Positions 1 to 10,108 of a stretch of DNA of 64,000 nucleotides are shown here, piece by piece. Every line of letters starts with the position of its first letter. Positions within the stretch are counted from its first letter, which is position 1. Under the pieces are notes generated by a model. It saw nothing but the letters and a program-made list of their open reading frames with translations, was not told where the DNA came from and did no database searches. The stretch is from COE1 sp949066965 (GTDB lineage: Bacteria > Bacillota > Clostridia > Lachnospirales > Lachnospiraceae), in the NCBI GenBank assembly GCA_949066965.1, contig CARTDA010000018.1, forward strand, positions 1 to 64,000, given 5' to 3'. The translations under genes and the position numbers were made by a program.

Positions 1-109
1 AGGGGTACGTTTTATCAGGGTTCAAAAAAATCCAAAAGTTGTAAACTGGTGTTACCATATACAATTTCTGCTAACAATCAATTTTTCCTGAATCGAAGGA
101 TTGTACCGC

Positions 110-153
110 CCTAAACTAAATTGGACTTGAAACCTTTGCCAATTCAGTTTAGG
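110..153. promoter_or_regulatory. Inverted repeat upstream of the antiporter gene
   Basis: Two 15-base arms (110-124 and 139-153) pair at 14 of 15 positions around a 14-base loop. No T-run follows, so it is not a typical terminator. It ends 49 bases before the antiporter start and could be an operator or a 5' leader hairpin. The rest of 1-202 shows no gene. Confidence 0.4.
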
Positions 154-202
154 ATAATATTAGAAAACTATATTGTTGGATTCATTGAGGAAAGGTGGAT
201 TT

Positions 203-1795
203 ATGACTTTTGTCTTACTGCTTGTTGCAATTGTGATATTACTCTGTGTGATGGCTGAAAAATTTTCCGGGAAATTTGGTATGCCGGCACTGATTCTGTT
301 TATGTTTATCGGGATGCTGTTTGGAAGTGACGGTATTTTCAAGATACCTTTTGACGACTATTGGCTTGCAGAAAATATCTGTTCCATTGCGCTTCTGTTC
401 ATCATGTTCTACGGCGGTTTTAACCTGAAATGGACGCTTGCGCGGGATGTAGCGGCAAAATCCGTCCTTTTATCGACAATCGGCGTGGCTGTCACTGCCA
501 TGGCCACTGCACTGTTTGTCAGACTGGTTTTAAACTATACCTGGCCGGAAAGCTTCCTGGTCGGCGCCGTGCTGGGTTCAACCGACGCGGCAAGCGTATT
601 TGCCATACTGCGCCAGAAAAAGCTGAACCTGAAAGACAGTACGGCCTCCCTTCTGGAAATGGAAAGTGGAAGTAATGACCCCATGGCATATATGCTCACA
701 TTTATCGCCATGGGCATCATTGATTCCGGCAAGGCAGAGCACATTGTGCTTCGCATCTTCTTACAGCTGGTGGTGGGCGGTCTTGTCGGCGTAATATTTG
801 CAAAGCTGACCATATGGCTGATGACAGAGACGGAGCTGATTTCTGAAGGACTTGACACGATTTTTATGATTGCAATGGTTCTTATATGCTACGGCCTGTC
901 ACAGATTCTGGGTGGCAATGCGTATCTGAGCGTGTACATAATGGGCATTATTATCGGCAACAGCAAAATCACGAGCAAGGCAACGCTGATTCCTTTTTTT
1001 GACGGCGTGACCTCCCTTGCACAGATTCTTATTTTTTTCCTGCTGGGGCTTTTGACGATTCCGCACGAAATGTCCGACGTCATCTTTACGGCAATTGTCA
1101 TCACAATCATACTGACCCTGATTGCCAGGCCTGTCGCGGTCTTCCTGCTGTTAAAGCCATTTCGCTGCTCCGCAAGGCAGTGTCTTCTGGTGTCGTGGGC
1201 AGGTCTTAGGGGCGCCTCATCTTCCGTTTTTGCCATTATGGCTGTGGCTGGCGGAATCATCATGCCGCACAATCTGTTCCACATTGTGTTTATGGTGTCG
1301 CTCTTTTCGGTGGCAATACAGGGAACGCTCCTGCCAAGGGCTGCCCAGAAGCTTGACATGATTGACGAGAATGCCGATGTCAGAAAGACATTCAACGACT
1401 ACCAGGAAGATTCCGCCATCACGCTGATACGCATGTTTATCCCGAAGGGACACCACTGGGAAAACAAGCTTATCAAGGAAGTGTGCTTTCCCACGGGCTC
1501 CCTTGCCCTTATGATAAAACGCAATCACGAGACCATCATTACGAAAGGAGACACTTTGATAAAGGCTGGCGACAGCATCATTTTAAGTGCGCCCTCCTAC
1601 AATCCGAGCGGCAATGAGCAGCTTGAAGAGACAAAGATTGACAGGACGCATCCATGGTGCGGCCATACCATATCCGAGCTTGACCTTGCGCCAGACGAGT
1701 TAATCGCGATGATTATGCGCGGTGATGAATCCCTGATTCCTGACGGGAAGACGAGAATCTATGAAAACGACAGAGTGGTGACCTACCATGAGTAG
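203..1795 (+). CDS. K+/H+ or Na+/H+ antiporter, CPA1 family with C-terminal RCK_C domain
   Basis: A 530-residue membrane protein predicted to exchange protons for K+ or Na+ across the cytoplasmic membrane. About twelve hydrophobic segments fill the first 390 residues. The family motifs GSTDAAS (about 125-131) and ESGSNDP (about 154-160), which carry the ion-binding Asp/Asn residues, are present. A soluble C-terminal part from about 420 resembles the regulatory TrkA_C/RCK_C domain, as in NhaP2/CvrA-type exchangers. The ATG at 203 is preferred over an upstream TTG because GGTGG lies seven bases before it. It is monocistronic and convergent with the ABC permease gene. The ion transported cannot be read from the sequence. 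Confidence 0.85.
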   Translation: MTFVLLLVAIVILLCVMAEKFSGKFGMPALILFMFIGMLFGSDGIFKIPFDDYWLAENICSIALLFIMFYGGFNLKWTLARDVAAKSVLLSTIGVAVTAMATALFVRLVLNYTWPESFLVGAVLGSTDAASVFAILRQKKLNLKDSTASLLEMESGSNDPMAYMLTFIAMGIIDSGKAEHIVLRIFLQLVVGGLVGVIFAKLTIWLMTETELISEGLDTIFMIAMVLICYGLSQILGGNAYLSVYIMGIIIGNSKITSKATLIPFFDGVTSLAQILIFFLLGLLTIPHEMSDVIFTAIVITIILTLIARPVAVFLLLKPFRCSARQCLLVSWAGLRGASSSVFAIMAVAGGIIMPHNLFHIVFMVSLFSVAIQGTLLPRAAQKLDMIDENADVRKTFNDYQEDSAITLIRMFIPKGHHWENKLIKEVCFPTGSLALMIKRNHETIITKGDTLIKAGDSIILSAPSYNPSGNEQLEETKIDRTHPWCGHTISELDLAPDELIAMIMRGDESLIPDGKTRIYENDRVVTYHE

Positions 1796-1811
1796 GCCGC
1801 CACTCCTATTC

Positions 1812-4469
1812 TTATTCTGCTTCGCGCAGTCTCTCGACCACGGATTTTTTCACCATGAATTGATATGACAGATAAGGTATCATAATGCCCAGCAGTGCAA
1901 ATAGCGGGGCAATGATCAATACTGGCGAAATCGTAAACTGATAGGTGAGGAACCAAAACATGCTGCCAAGCAGATTGCCTGCAAATGGCGCAGTCAGTAT
2001 GGTAAACGCCACTGTAACCAGAATGGAACCGATGGATTCATATAGTCCCTCTAAAATAAGCATCTGTTTTAGCTGCCTTCCTGTCATGCCTACCGCCTGC
2101 AATACGGCAAGCTCCCTCTTGCGTGACAGGATTCCTGTGACAATGGAGTTTATGAAATTCAGGATTCCAACAAGTCCTACGATAAGGCTAAGTACGCTTC
2201 CCACGAATGCAAACATATTCCTAAATTGAGAAAATTCTGCTTCCTGCTTCCTACGGCTCTCATATCCATACTCGTCCGCAATGTTTTCTGTATAGTCAGC
2301 CAGGAAGCTGTCCATGTCCTCACTATATTGCGGGTTATCATGCTCCACGTCAAGCGCATAATACATTACTGCCGATGATTCTGTCTCCTGAAGGAATGTA
2401 TCTGCCCCCATGACAAACTGTGCACCGCTATAAAAACGGTAATTCATCTGATTGGGGACAACCACCAGCGCCGCCACCTCATAATCCCTGTCATGATAGA
2501 CAACCGGCCGTGATGAAACCGGTACACTGTCCGGGATATGAGCATCATCCTCATAAACCTCGCCCGTCTCTGGGTTATAGTATTCACACTGTTCCACATA
2601 CCTGATTGTTACCATGTCCCCGACTCTTGCCCAGTTGAATCCTGAATCCAGATTCACGTTTCCATAATCATCCGGCACATACACCGCCGCGACATAATTC
2701 CCACCTTCGTGCAGCTTGTCAAGACTGCCCTCTATAACCCTGAGCTTGTCAAGGCAGAAATCTTCCATTCCATAGAGATTGACATTATCCATTGCCTGTC
2801 CGTTTGATTTTACGGAATCCTGGAGCATCGCATCCACAGTTTCTTGTGGCAGGTATCTAGTATACCTTTTCCTGTAAAATTCTTCCGGAACATGACCCTG
2901 CGCAGAGAAACCATACGTCCTGCCGCTGTCCGCGATGCCCTTCTGTTCATGAATCGCTGCAATCACATCCTCTTCCACGGCAATATTCTCATCCCAAAAG
3001 ATACCGTTCACCTCAAGGTGCGAAGCGTTTGCCACCAGATAATCCACGCTGATGAATTTATCTACATATTTTCCCATGTCAAAAGAATTGGAAAACGTCA
3101 CCGTCAGATTCAGGAGCACAACGGCAAGGGAGAGGGAAATCACCGTCACGGCTGTCTTTACACGGTTTCTTCCGATATTGGACCATGCCATTTTGGGCAC
3201 GGAAGCGCCCTTTTTCGATTTTTTAACCGAACGCTTTATATTTTCCCCCTCCACATATCGAACTGCCTCTACCGGTGATACTTTTGCAGCGTATTTTGCG
3301 GGCTTGCGGCATGAGATCACTACGGTCAGAAGCGCAAATAACGCGGAAAACAGAAATATCAGCGGACTTACGGAAGACAGTTCAAGCCTTATGCCCTGCA
3401 GCTGTGCCGCAATTGGTTTTGTCAGGATAATACCGCAGAAATATCCGGCTGCCATTCCAAGCGGTATGCCCGCCGCAGATAACGAATATGCCTGAATATA
3501 TAAGATTCTCCGAATCTGTCTGCCTGTTGTCCCTATGGTTTTGAGCATGCCATAAAAACGGATGTCATTTGAGACAGATATCTGAAAAACATTGTAAATA
3601 ATCAGATATCCTGTAAATATGATCAGGGCAAGAATGCCTATAACGGAAATAATTGTCATGCCATCCAGACTTCCGTTCATCTGGGCTGACATATATCCCC
3701 AGTTCACACCATTATTGATATAATGATCCTGACTCGGTTCCTCACATTGATAACCGTGACGCGCAAGAATTGTTTTGTTATTTTCTGCTATGTTCCGACT
3801 GCTTTTGTACATCACATCCAAATTATAGATTCCAGCCATTACATCCAAATTTGCAGGATCAAACTTGGCAATCACCTCATCAACCTTGCTGTCCGGTATC
3901 AAAATATGATTTGCCACAGTTACCTCGTCATATTCCCACCAGCCGCATAGCGTAAATGTTTCCGTGACAGTCTGTCCCTTCATGGTAATCGGAACCGTAA
4001 ACTGTGCACCTATTTCGGGCTCTACCCCAAGAAGCTCCAGTACCTTTAAATCGGTTGCCGCTTCGTTTGTCCCTTCCTTTGGCAGCCGCCCCTCTATTGG
4101 CTCCAGGAACATCCACTTTGCCATGTTGGGGTCACACCAGCTCATTTCCACATGACTTTTATGGAATGGCCTTTCTGTTGCCATGCCGGCAAAATGCCTG
4201 ACACCATACTCTTTGATGAGAGGGTCATCCTTCAGCTCCTGCACCTGATCATAGGTCAGAAATTTGAATCCGCCATGTGCATACCCGCCAACCTGTCTGA
4301 AATTTTGCTGCTCCATGCCATGCACCAGTGATGTTACAATCGTAAAAAGCGCCGTGAACAACAGTGTTGTAAGCGCTATCGCCAGGACTGACACGATATT
4401 CTTTAATTTTGCCGACCGGAGTGATTTGAAGCTGATGTTCCGTATGCATTTCCTGTTTGCCACATTCAT
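1812..4469 (-). CDS. ABC transporter permease with two FtsX domains
   Basis: An 885-residue integral membrane protein. One transmembrane segment lies near residues 24-46, followed by a large extracytoplasmic part. A three-helix FtsX core lies at about 270-385, a second single helix near 430, another extracytoplasmic part, and a second FtsX core at about 765-875. This layout matches the MacB/BceB/LolE-type permeases that export or remove peptides and antibiotics mechanically. It overlaps the ATPase gene by four bases (ATGA), so the two are translated together and form one transporter. The two-component genes upstream suggest induction by a cell-envelope signal. The substrate is unknown. Confidence 0.85.
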   Translation of the reverse strand: MNVANRKCIRNISFKSLRSAKLKNIVSVLAIALTTLLFTALFTIVTSLVHGMEQQNFRQVGGYAHGGFKFLTYDQVQELKDDPLIKEYGVRHFAGMATERPFHKSHVEMSWCDPNMAKWMFLEPIEGRLPKEGTNEAATDLKVLELLGVEPEIGAQFTVPITMKGQTVTETFTLCGWWEYDEVTVANHILIPDSKVDEVIAKFDPANLDVMAGIYNLDVMYKSSRNIAENNKTILARHGYQCEEPSQDHYINNGVNWGYMSAQMNGSLDGMTIISVIGILALIIFTGYLIIYNVFQISVSNDIRFYGMLKTIGTTGRQIRRILYIQAYSLSAAGIPLGMAAGYFCGIILTKPIAAQLQGIRLELSSVSPLIFLFSALFALLTVVISCRKPAKYAAKVSPVEAVRYVEGENIKRSVKKSKKGASVPKMAWSNIGRNRVKTAVTVISLSLAVVLLNLTVTFSNSFDMGKYVDKFISVDYLVANASHLEVNGIFWDENIAVEEDVIAAIHEQKGIADSGRTYGFSAQGHVPEEFYRKRYTRYLPQETVDAMLQDSVKSNGQAMDNVNLYGMEDFCLDKLRVIEGSLDKLHEGGNYVAAVYVPDDYGNVNLDSGFNWARVGDMVTIRYVEQCEYYNPETGEVYEDDAHIPDSVPVSSRPVVYHDRDYEVAALVVVPNQMNYRFYSGAQFVMGADTFLQETESSAVMYYALDVEHDNPQYSEDMDSFLADYTENIADEYGYESRRKQEAEFSQFRNMFAFVGSVLSLIVGLVGILNFINSIVTGILSRKRELAVLQAVGMTGRQLKQMLILEGLYESIGSILVTVAFTILTAPFAGNLLGSMFWFLTYQFTISPVLIIAPLFALLGIMIPYLSYQFMVKKSVVERLREAE

Positions 4470-5155
4470 GATATCCGCCCTCCGTTCTGACCCATTACAA
4501 TATGTCCGTCCTCTATGCGGATAATACGGTCTGCAAGCTGGGCGATTTCTTCATTGTGTGTGATCATCACAATGGTCTGCGTGTATTTGCGGCTCGTAAT
4601 TTTTAGCAGTCCCATGACATCCTGGCTTGTCCTGCTGTCCAGATTTCCCGTCGGCTCATCTGCGAGAATAATTGCGGGTTTTGCCGCCAGCGCCCTCGCG
4701 ATTGCAACGCGCTGCTGCTGCCCTCCGGAAAGATTGTTCGGCAGATTCGCCAGCTTGCTTGACAGTCCCAGTGTTTCGATAATGCTGTCAATATAGTCCT
4801 TATCTGGCTCATTTCCGTCAAGCTGTACCGGCAAAACAATGTTCTCATAGACATTCAATACCGGCACCAGATTATAATTCTGGAAAATAAACCCAATTTT
4901 CCGTCGGCGGAATATGGTAAGCGCCTCGTCCTTCAGGGTAAAGATTTCTTTTCCGTCAACGGACACGCTGCCTGATGTCGGTCTGTCCAGTCCGCCAAGC
5001 ATATGCAGCAGCGTTGACTTTCCACTGCCTGACGTACCGACTACGGCGACAAACTCCCCCTTCCCAACTGACAGATTCACACCATCCAGCGCATGTACCT
5101 CATTTTCGCCACTCCCATAAACTTTTTTCAAATCGCTTGTTGATAAGATATTCAT
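4466..5155 (-). CDS. ABC transporter ATP-binding protein (MacB/LolD-type)
   Basis: A 229-residue cytoplasmic ATPase that powers the adjacent FtsX permease. Walker A GTSGSGKS is at 40-47, the signature LSGGQQQR at about 142-149 and Walker B IILADEP at about 162-168, all intact. The ATG at 5155 is chosen because GGAGG stands nine bases upstream; a longer frame starting at 5215 has no ribosome-binding site. It lies downstream of the kinase gene and overlaps the permease gene by four bases, in the usual order for regulator-linked peptide or antibiotic transporters. Confidence 0.9.
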   Translation of the reverse strand: MNILSTSDLKKVYGSGENEVHALDGVNLSVGKGEFVAVVGTSGSGKSTLLHMLGGLDRPTSGSVSVDGKEIFTLKDEALTIFRRRKIGFIFQNYNLVPVLNVYENIVLPVQLDGNEPDKDYIDSIIETLGLSSKLANLPNNLSGGQQQRVAIARALAAKPAIILADEPTGNLDSRTSQDVMGLLKITSRKYTQTIVMITHNEEIAQLADRIIRIEDGHIVMGQNGGRIS

Positions 5156-5271
5156 ATGATTCCTCCATTTGTGAAATTTTTGTTGTATTTTATTATCGCA
5201 CATCATTCTTTCCACATTCTTTCCGGAATAAAATGAAATCTTACGGTTTTGAAAGATTTGAAGCTTCTGTC

Positions 5272-6171
5272 TTATCTTGGAAGATATACAAAAAACTTTG
5301 TTCCTTCCCCTAATTTCGATTGAACTTTAATATATCCGTTTCCTGCCGAAATAATTTCCCTTGCCAGATAAAGCCCTACCCCGACGCCTTGTATCCGGCT
5401 GACAGACTGCGAACGGTAAAATCTTTTGAAAATGAGTGTCGCCTCCTCCTCCGGGATACCAATTCCTGTATCGCTTATCTCAATACAGCAGAACATTTCA
5501 TATGGTTTCACAGCTACCGTGATTCCACCTCTGTCCGTATACTTTATCGCATTGTCAACGATATTTCCGACCGCTTCCATTGTCCACTTTTTATCATATT
5601 TTGCCATGCAGTCATTATCATCATTCGATTGTATAAAATGCATGTACAGCCCTTTTTGTTCTGCAAGCGGCTCGTACTGGCTGCATATCTCTGATACCAG
5701 CTCCCATACATTGCCACGCACTGCCTTTACTGTAATGATACCGGATTCAAGCCTTGAAAGTTTTACGAGTGAGGCAATCAAGAAATTCAGCTTTTCCGCC
5801 TGCTGATGCAGTGCTTCCAGGTTTTGCCGGTCTTCGTCCCGCTGGCTGTCCTCCATTAGCATTTCGCTGTATAGCAAAATGTTGGATATGGGTGTTCTGG
5901 TCTGATGCGAAATATCTGTGATAAGACCTTTGATTTTTTCCCGCTCCTGCACCACATTCCGCGAGGACACCTGTGAAGCAAGCAGATAATGTGCGAGCTT
6001 GCTCTCAAGTGCGGAGAATCTTGACTCATCAAAGACTTTCTCATCGAAAGTGTTTTCCAATATACCATCTATCATGCTGTTCAGGCTCTCAAAGGTTTTC
6101 ACAGTCTGGTGTCTGTAAATTAGTACAATGACAATGGAACATACCATAACCATGCAAGATATATAAATCAT
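5272..6171 (-). CDS. Sensor histidine kinase
   Basis: A 299-residue membrane-bound kinase. One N-terminal transmembrane helix (about 2-20) is followed by a short linker. The HisKA box has the phospho-accepting His in DISHQTRTP (about residue 89). The HATPase domain shows the N box (VGNIVDNAIKY), G1 box (DTGIGIP) and G2 box (GVGVGLYL). There is essentially no extracellular sensing domain, as in intramembrane-sensing kinases that monitor a partner ABC transporter. The start at 6171 has AGGAGG seven bases upstream. It follows the response regulator gene with a 64-base gap and precedes the ABC genes. Confidence 0.9.
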   Translation of the reverse strand: MIYISCMVMVCSIVIVLIYRHQTVKTFESLNSMIDGILENTFDEKVFDESRFSALESKLAHYLLASQVSSRNVVQEREKIKGLITDISHQTRTPISNILLYSEMLMEDSQRDEDRQNLEALHQQAEKLNFLIASLVKLSRLESGIITVKAVRGNVWELVSEICSQYEPLAEQKGLYMHFIQSNDDNDCMAKYDKKWTMEAVGNIVDNAIKYTDRGGITVAVKPYEMFCCIEISDTGIGIPEEEATLIFKRFYRSQSVSRIQGVGVGLYLAREIISAGNGYIKVQSKLGEGTKFFVYLPR

Positions 6172-6235
6172 TTTTATACCTCCTGTGTGCTTTACACGCA
6201 TACCAATCAATCGTTTGAAAGTGCTTTTCTCATCA

Positions 6236-6949
6236 TTATTTCCAGACATATCCCACGCCATAAACCGTTTTGATATGCTGCTGTGCAGACAGTTTATCCC
6301 GAAGCCGCTTAACAGTTACAGACAGTGCATTTTCATCCACATACTCTGCGCCATCTGTCCATATATAGTCTATCAGAAAGCTGCGGCTGAGCGTGATGCC
6401 CTTATTATTCACAAGACACCACAAAAGCTTTTGTTCTGTTTTACTCAATTCAATCAATGTATCCTTATAGGAAAACTGCATTTTTACAAAGTCAAACACA
6501 TACTCATCAATTATGATTGTCGTAATTTCCCTGTTTTCTGTATCTATTTTTCCATTCGATTCATTGTCCGTTTCTTTATTCAAATTCCTCAGCTGCGTAT
6601 TGATACGTGCACGCAGAACTGCCAGGCTAAACGGCTTTGTTATGTAATCATCCGCACCCGCTTCCAAGCCTGCAACAATGTCCATCTCCAAATCATTTGC
6701 AGTCAGCATAATAACACGCGTATCATATAATCGCTTTATTTCACGCAGGAAATCAAATCCATCCCCATCAGGCAAATTTACGTCCAGTATGACCAGCGCA
6801 TATTTTTTGCCTTTCATCCTGGTACGTGCAGAACTTATAAGCCCACAGCATTCAACCTTAAGCTCTCGGGACATCAATGCACGTCCTAGTCCTGCTGCCA
6901 ATGTGTCATCGTCTTCTACAATCAAAACCTCAAATGCATCTTCCAACAT
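6236..6949 (-). CDS. Response regulator, OmpR/PhoB family
   Basis: A 237-residue DNA-binding regulator. The N-terminal receiver domain has an acidic cluster VEDDD near residue 10 and the phospho-acceptor Asp in LVILDVNLPDGDG. The C-terminal winged helix ends with the family signature YVDENALSVTVKRLRDKL and TVYGVGYVWK. It is the cognate partner of the downstream kinase and probably controls the ABC operon. The ATG at 6949 is preceded by GGAG at 11 bases; an in-frame ATG at 6982 is possible but has a weaker site. Confidence 0.9.
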   Translation of the reverse strand: MLEDAFEVLIVEDDDTLAAGLGRALMSRELKVECCGLISSARTRMKGKKYALVILDVNLPDGDGFDFLREIKRLYDTRVIMLTANDLEMDIVAGLEAGADDYITKPFSLAVLRARINTQLRNLNKETDNESNGKIDTENREITTIIIDEYVFDFVKMQFSYKDTLIELSKTEQKLLWCLVNNKGITLSRSFLIDYIWTDGAEYVDENALSVTVKRLRDKLSAQQHIKTVYGVGYVWK

Positions 6950-7270
6950 AAACTCATAATCTCCATTCCTGCCAATTGCCATGCTTATCTACAGATTTCA
7001 GGCATATTCATATCTGCTCGCTATAAAATACATTTTTTACCATTATAGCACACTTATATTGGCTTTAAAAAGAATTAAAATTCTCAATACCTCTAACAGG
7101 AAAATGAAGGCTGAACTGTTACGATAATTTTGACATATTCAAACAAATACGTTGTTATTCTGCTCAAAATATTGTATTATTAATATATTCTGGCATAATA
7201 TGTAAAATCTGCATTTACACAACACGCCAGTAAAAAGTTATTGAGATTTGCATAAATGAAAGGAGCAAAA
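6950..7270. promoter_or_regulatory. Divergent intergenic region
   Basis: About 320 AT-rich bases without a credible gene separate the response regulator (leftward) from the lipoprotein gene (rightward). A possible rightward promoter is TTGTAT at 7172-7177 with CATAAT at 7194-7199, spaced 16 bases. Otherwise I see nothing specific. Confidence 0.3.
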
Positions 7271-8320
7271 ATGAGAGCGAAAAGAACTTTGTTACTAAGT
7301 ATTTTGTCTGGCATTTTCTTGTTAATCGGATGTGGTGCAAACACAACACCCGAAATAATAATGCCTGAACACCCCATGGTATCTGCCGTAACCTCCGAGC
7401 CATCCTCAGTCTCACCGGCACAGGCAGTAAGTCCGGATGACAATACTGAAAAATCCGGCACGCAAACTGCACCGACTACCGGAACGAACTATACTGTCTA
7501 CCTGATTACAATGGATTTGGCAGACAGCTATTGGAAGTCCATCGACGATGGATGCCTGGATGCTGCCAAAGAATTAGGAAATATTACCTACAAATGGACT
7601 GGTCCCGATTCCCATGACGACGCACTGCAAAGCGCATGTATTGATGACGCTGTCGCAAACGGTGCAAACGCCATTCTGATTGCCGCAAACAGCAAAGACG
7701 GCATCAATGCAAGTCTGCAAAAAGCCGCTGAGTCCGGATGTAAAATCGTATATGTTGACAGTGCCGCAAGCTACGACTGTGTGACAGCACTTTCAACCGA
7801 TAATACTATTGCCGGAAAAACCGCCGGCGAAACCATGATAGAGGCATTGCGCGAAAAAGGAATAACAGGCGGCACAATCGGAGTAATGGGTGTCACTGTC
7901 GACACTGCTCCCTGCGTAGCGCGGGAAAACGGATTCCGTCAGGCATTTGAAGGAACGGACTTCACACTCGCAGAGACAGTATTTATGCAGGATAACGCAG
8001 ACAATGTCACAAATGCTGTAAAGGAAGGACTTGCCCAGAACTATATTGGATTTTTCGGCACCAATGAGGGAACGACTGTTACTATCGGAAACGCCGTGAA
8101 GGAAGCTGCCGCAGAAAGCACAGTTGTGGGATTTGATACTTCGGATGCCGTACTCTCCCTTGTGGCAGATGGAACCATCTATGCTACTATGCCGCAAAAT
8201 CCAAAGGTCATGGGACATGACGGCATGACAATTGCCATCCAGGCTCTTGAAGGCACCTACACAGACACCAATACCACTACTGACACTGGTGTCACTGTCA
8301 TTACAAAAGATGCAATGTAG
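7271..8320 (+). CDS. Sugar-binding-type ABC lipoprotein (periplasmic-binding-protein family 1)
   Basis: A 349-residue exported lipoprotein. A basic start and hydrophobic stretch are followed by the lipobox LLIGC, giving a lipid-anchored Cys near residue 22. A low-complexity Ser/Pro/Thr linker follows. The type 1 periplasmic-binding fold, related to ribose-binding RbsB, starts at YTVYLITMDLADSYWKSIDDGC. The start at 7271 has AGGAG five bases upstream. No permease or ATPase gene is next to it. Instead it is followed after 12 bases by a chemoreceptor gene, so it may deliver a bound sugar or small molecule to that receptor rather than to a transporter. The ligand is not inferable. Confidence 0.8.
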   Translation: MRAKRTLLLSILSGIFLLIGCGANTTPEIIMPEHPMVSAVTSEPSSVSPAQAVSPDDNTEKSGTQTAPTTGTNYTVYLITMDLADSYWKSIDDGCLDAAKELGNITYKWTGPDSHDDALQSACIDDAVANGANAILIAANSKDGINASLQKAAESGCKIVYVDSAASYDCVTALSTDNTIAGKTAGETMIEALREKGITGGTIGVMGVTVDTAPCVARENGFRQAFEGTDFTLAETVFMQDNADNVTNAVKEGLAQNYIGFFGTNEGTTVTIGNAVKEAAAESTVVGFDTSDAVLSLVADGTIYATMPQNPKVMGHDGMTIAIQALEGTYTDTNTTTDTGVTVITKDAM

Positions 8321-8332
8321 GGAGGGATGAAT

Positions 8333-10029
8333 ATGAAATTCAAGCAAAAAATGCTTACCCTATGCTGTGTTCCTCTTTTACTTCTGACAATTCTGTCCCT
8401 GATTATTGGTTTGATTCAATTCCGTTCCGGAATGTACAATCAGACGAAAAGCCGCCTGAAATCCAGTGCACTGGCAGCAATGAACCTGTACAACAGCCAG
8501 GGGTATGGAGATTATTCACTGAAGGACGACGGATATGTGTGGCGCGGAATGAACTTCAATGTCTCGCAGCCTTTGTTGTAGATGATTTAAAGGAAGAAAC
8601 TGACGTTGACATCACATTCTTTTATCAGGACATGGCAGTCATGACCTCTATCTGTAACGAAGATAATATTCGCTGGATTGGCATGAAAGCCGGAGAAAAT
8701 ATCAAAGCATATACACTTGGCCAAGGAGCGCAGCTCTGGTACCGAAATATCGAAATTGACAAAAAAATGTACCACGCCTATATTATTCCTATTGTGCAGT
8801 CGAGTGACCAGTCGGTTATCGGAGCGCTAATGGCATCCACTCCCAGCGCGGAACTGGACAGCCTGATGACACGCTATATTCTGACATCTGCTTTGGCATC
8901 TGCCATCATACTGGTTGCTGTGGCTATTTTTATTTTCTGTTACATAGGCGGACTGACCAAAGTGCTTCACGACGTGCGCAAGGTGCTCCTAAAAGTTTCC
9001 GAAGGCGATCTTTCCGATGGGCGGCTGGTTCGCATCAATCGTAAGGATGAATTTGGTGAACTGGCCGCCGGAACAGAAAAACTACGAACCAAAATTGATG
9101 GTCTTTTAAAAAATATCCAGGCCGGAATGCTAAAGCTTACGGAGGCCGCGGGACAGTTAAATGATATGTCCGGAAAAAATGTCACTGCCGCAAAAGAGAT
9201 GCGCGATAGTGTTGGGCAAATTTATGAAAAGGCGACCAACCAGGAATCCGGTACACGCAGTGCAACTGAGAATGTTGAAACTACCCGGAATGCAATTGAC
9301 ATGATGCTGGAACAGATAGAAAACATTAATCTCCTGTCCAATCACATGGCTGCCCTTTCTGAAAACAGCAAGAATATATTAGACGAGCTTTCCGAGAGCA
9401 GCAAAAATTCCCGCGAAACCGTGGCAGAAATTGGTTACCATGTTTGTGTTACGAACGACTCCGTAGAGCAAATCAAAACTGTGACCGAATATATTACTAA
9501 CATTGCAGATGAGACAAATCTACTCGCCTTAAATGCAAGTATCGAGGCAGCCCGCGCAGGTGAAGCAGGAAAGGGTTTTGCCGTGGTCGCACAGGAAATC
9601 CAGAAGCTGGCAGAGGAGTCCAACAGCTCTGCAGCCAAAATCGGACAAAACATCCTGTCTCTGGTCGAAAAGACAAGTGGAATTGTCTCCGTAATGGATA
9701 CAATCAAAGACACTTTGGAACATCAGGAGATTAACATTGATAAAACAAGACAAATTTTTAGTGAGATTGCATCCGATATCGCACAGATCACGGACAAGGA
9801 AATCACCATGCAGACAAACGTGTCAGAGATGAACCTGGCAAAAGATAACATGTCACATATTATTTCCGAATTGTCGGAATCTGCCATTGATAATGCCGCC
9901 CTCTCACAAAGTGCGACAGATGCAACCGAGCGGATGATGTATGAAATTGAAAATCTTGAAACCCTTACTGAGGATTTGACAGAACTGGCTGGTAGTCTTG
10001 ACGGAAATCTGAAGGCATTTCTATTATAA
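8333..10029 (+). pseudogene. Methyl-accepting chemotaxis protein, interrupted by one frameshift
   Basis: The N-terminal part (8333-8581) encodes a transmembrane helix and the start of a sensor domain ending at MNFNVSQ, then a stop. The rest of the receptor continues in another frame from about 8573 (VVDDLKEETDVDITF) to 10029. It contains the end of the dCache-like sensor, a second transmembrane helix, HAMP, and the signalling domain with the hairpin-tip region ADETNLLALNASIEAARAGE. One missing base between about 8560 and 8578 explains the break. It is either a real mutation or a sequencing error. GGAGGG sits six bases before 8333. It probably pairs with the upstream binding lipoprotein. Confidence 0.8.
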
Positions 10030-10036
10030 CCTGTAT

Positions 10037-10077
10037 AAACTACGGTGGTGCTTCTTAAAAAAGCACCACCGTAGTTT
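10037..10077 (+). terminator. Perfect hairpin after the chemoreceptor
   Basis: Arms 10037-10053 and 10061-10077 are perfectly complementary over 17 bases with a 7-base loop. A short T-run follows on the plus strand and an A-rich loop is present. It lies between the convergent chemoreceptor gene and the cotJC 3' part and probably terminates both. Confidence 0.85.
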
Positions 10078-10108
10078 ACTTTTCCATCTTGCAGTTGCAT
10101 ATATGATA

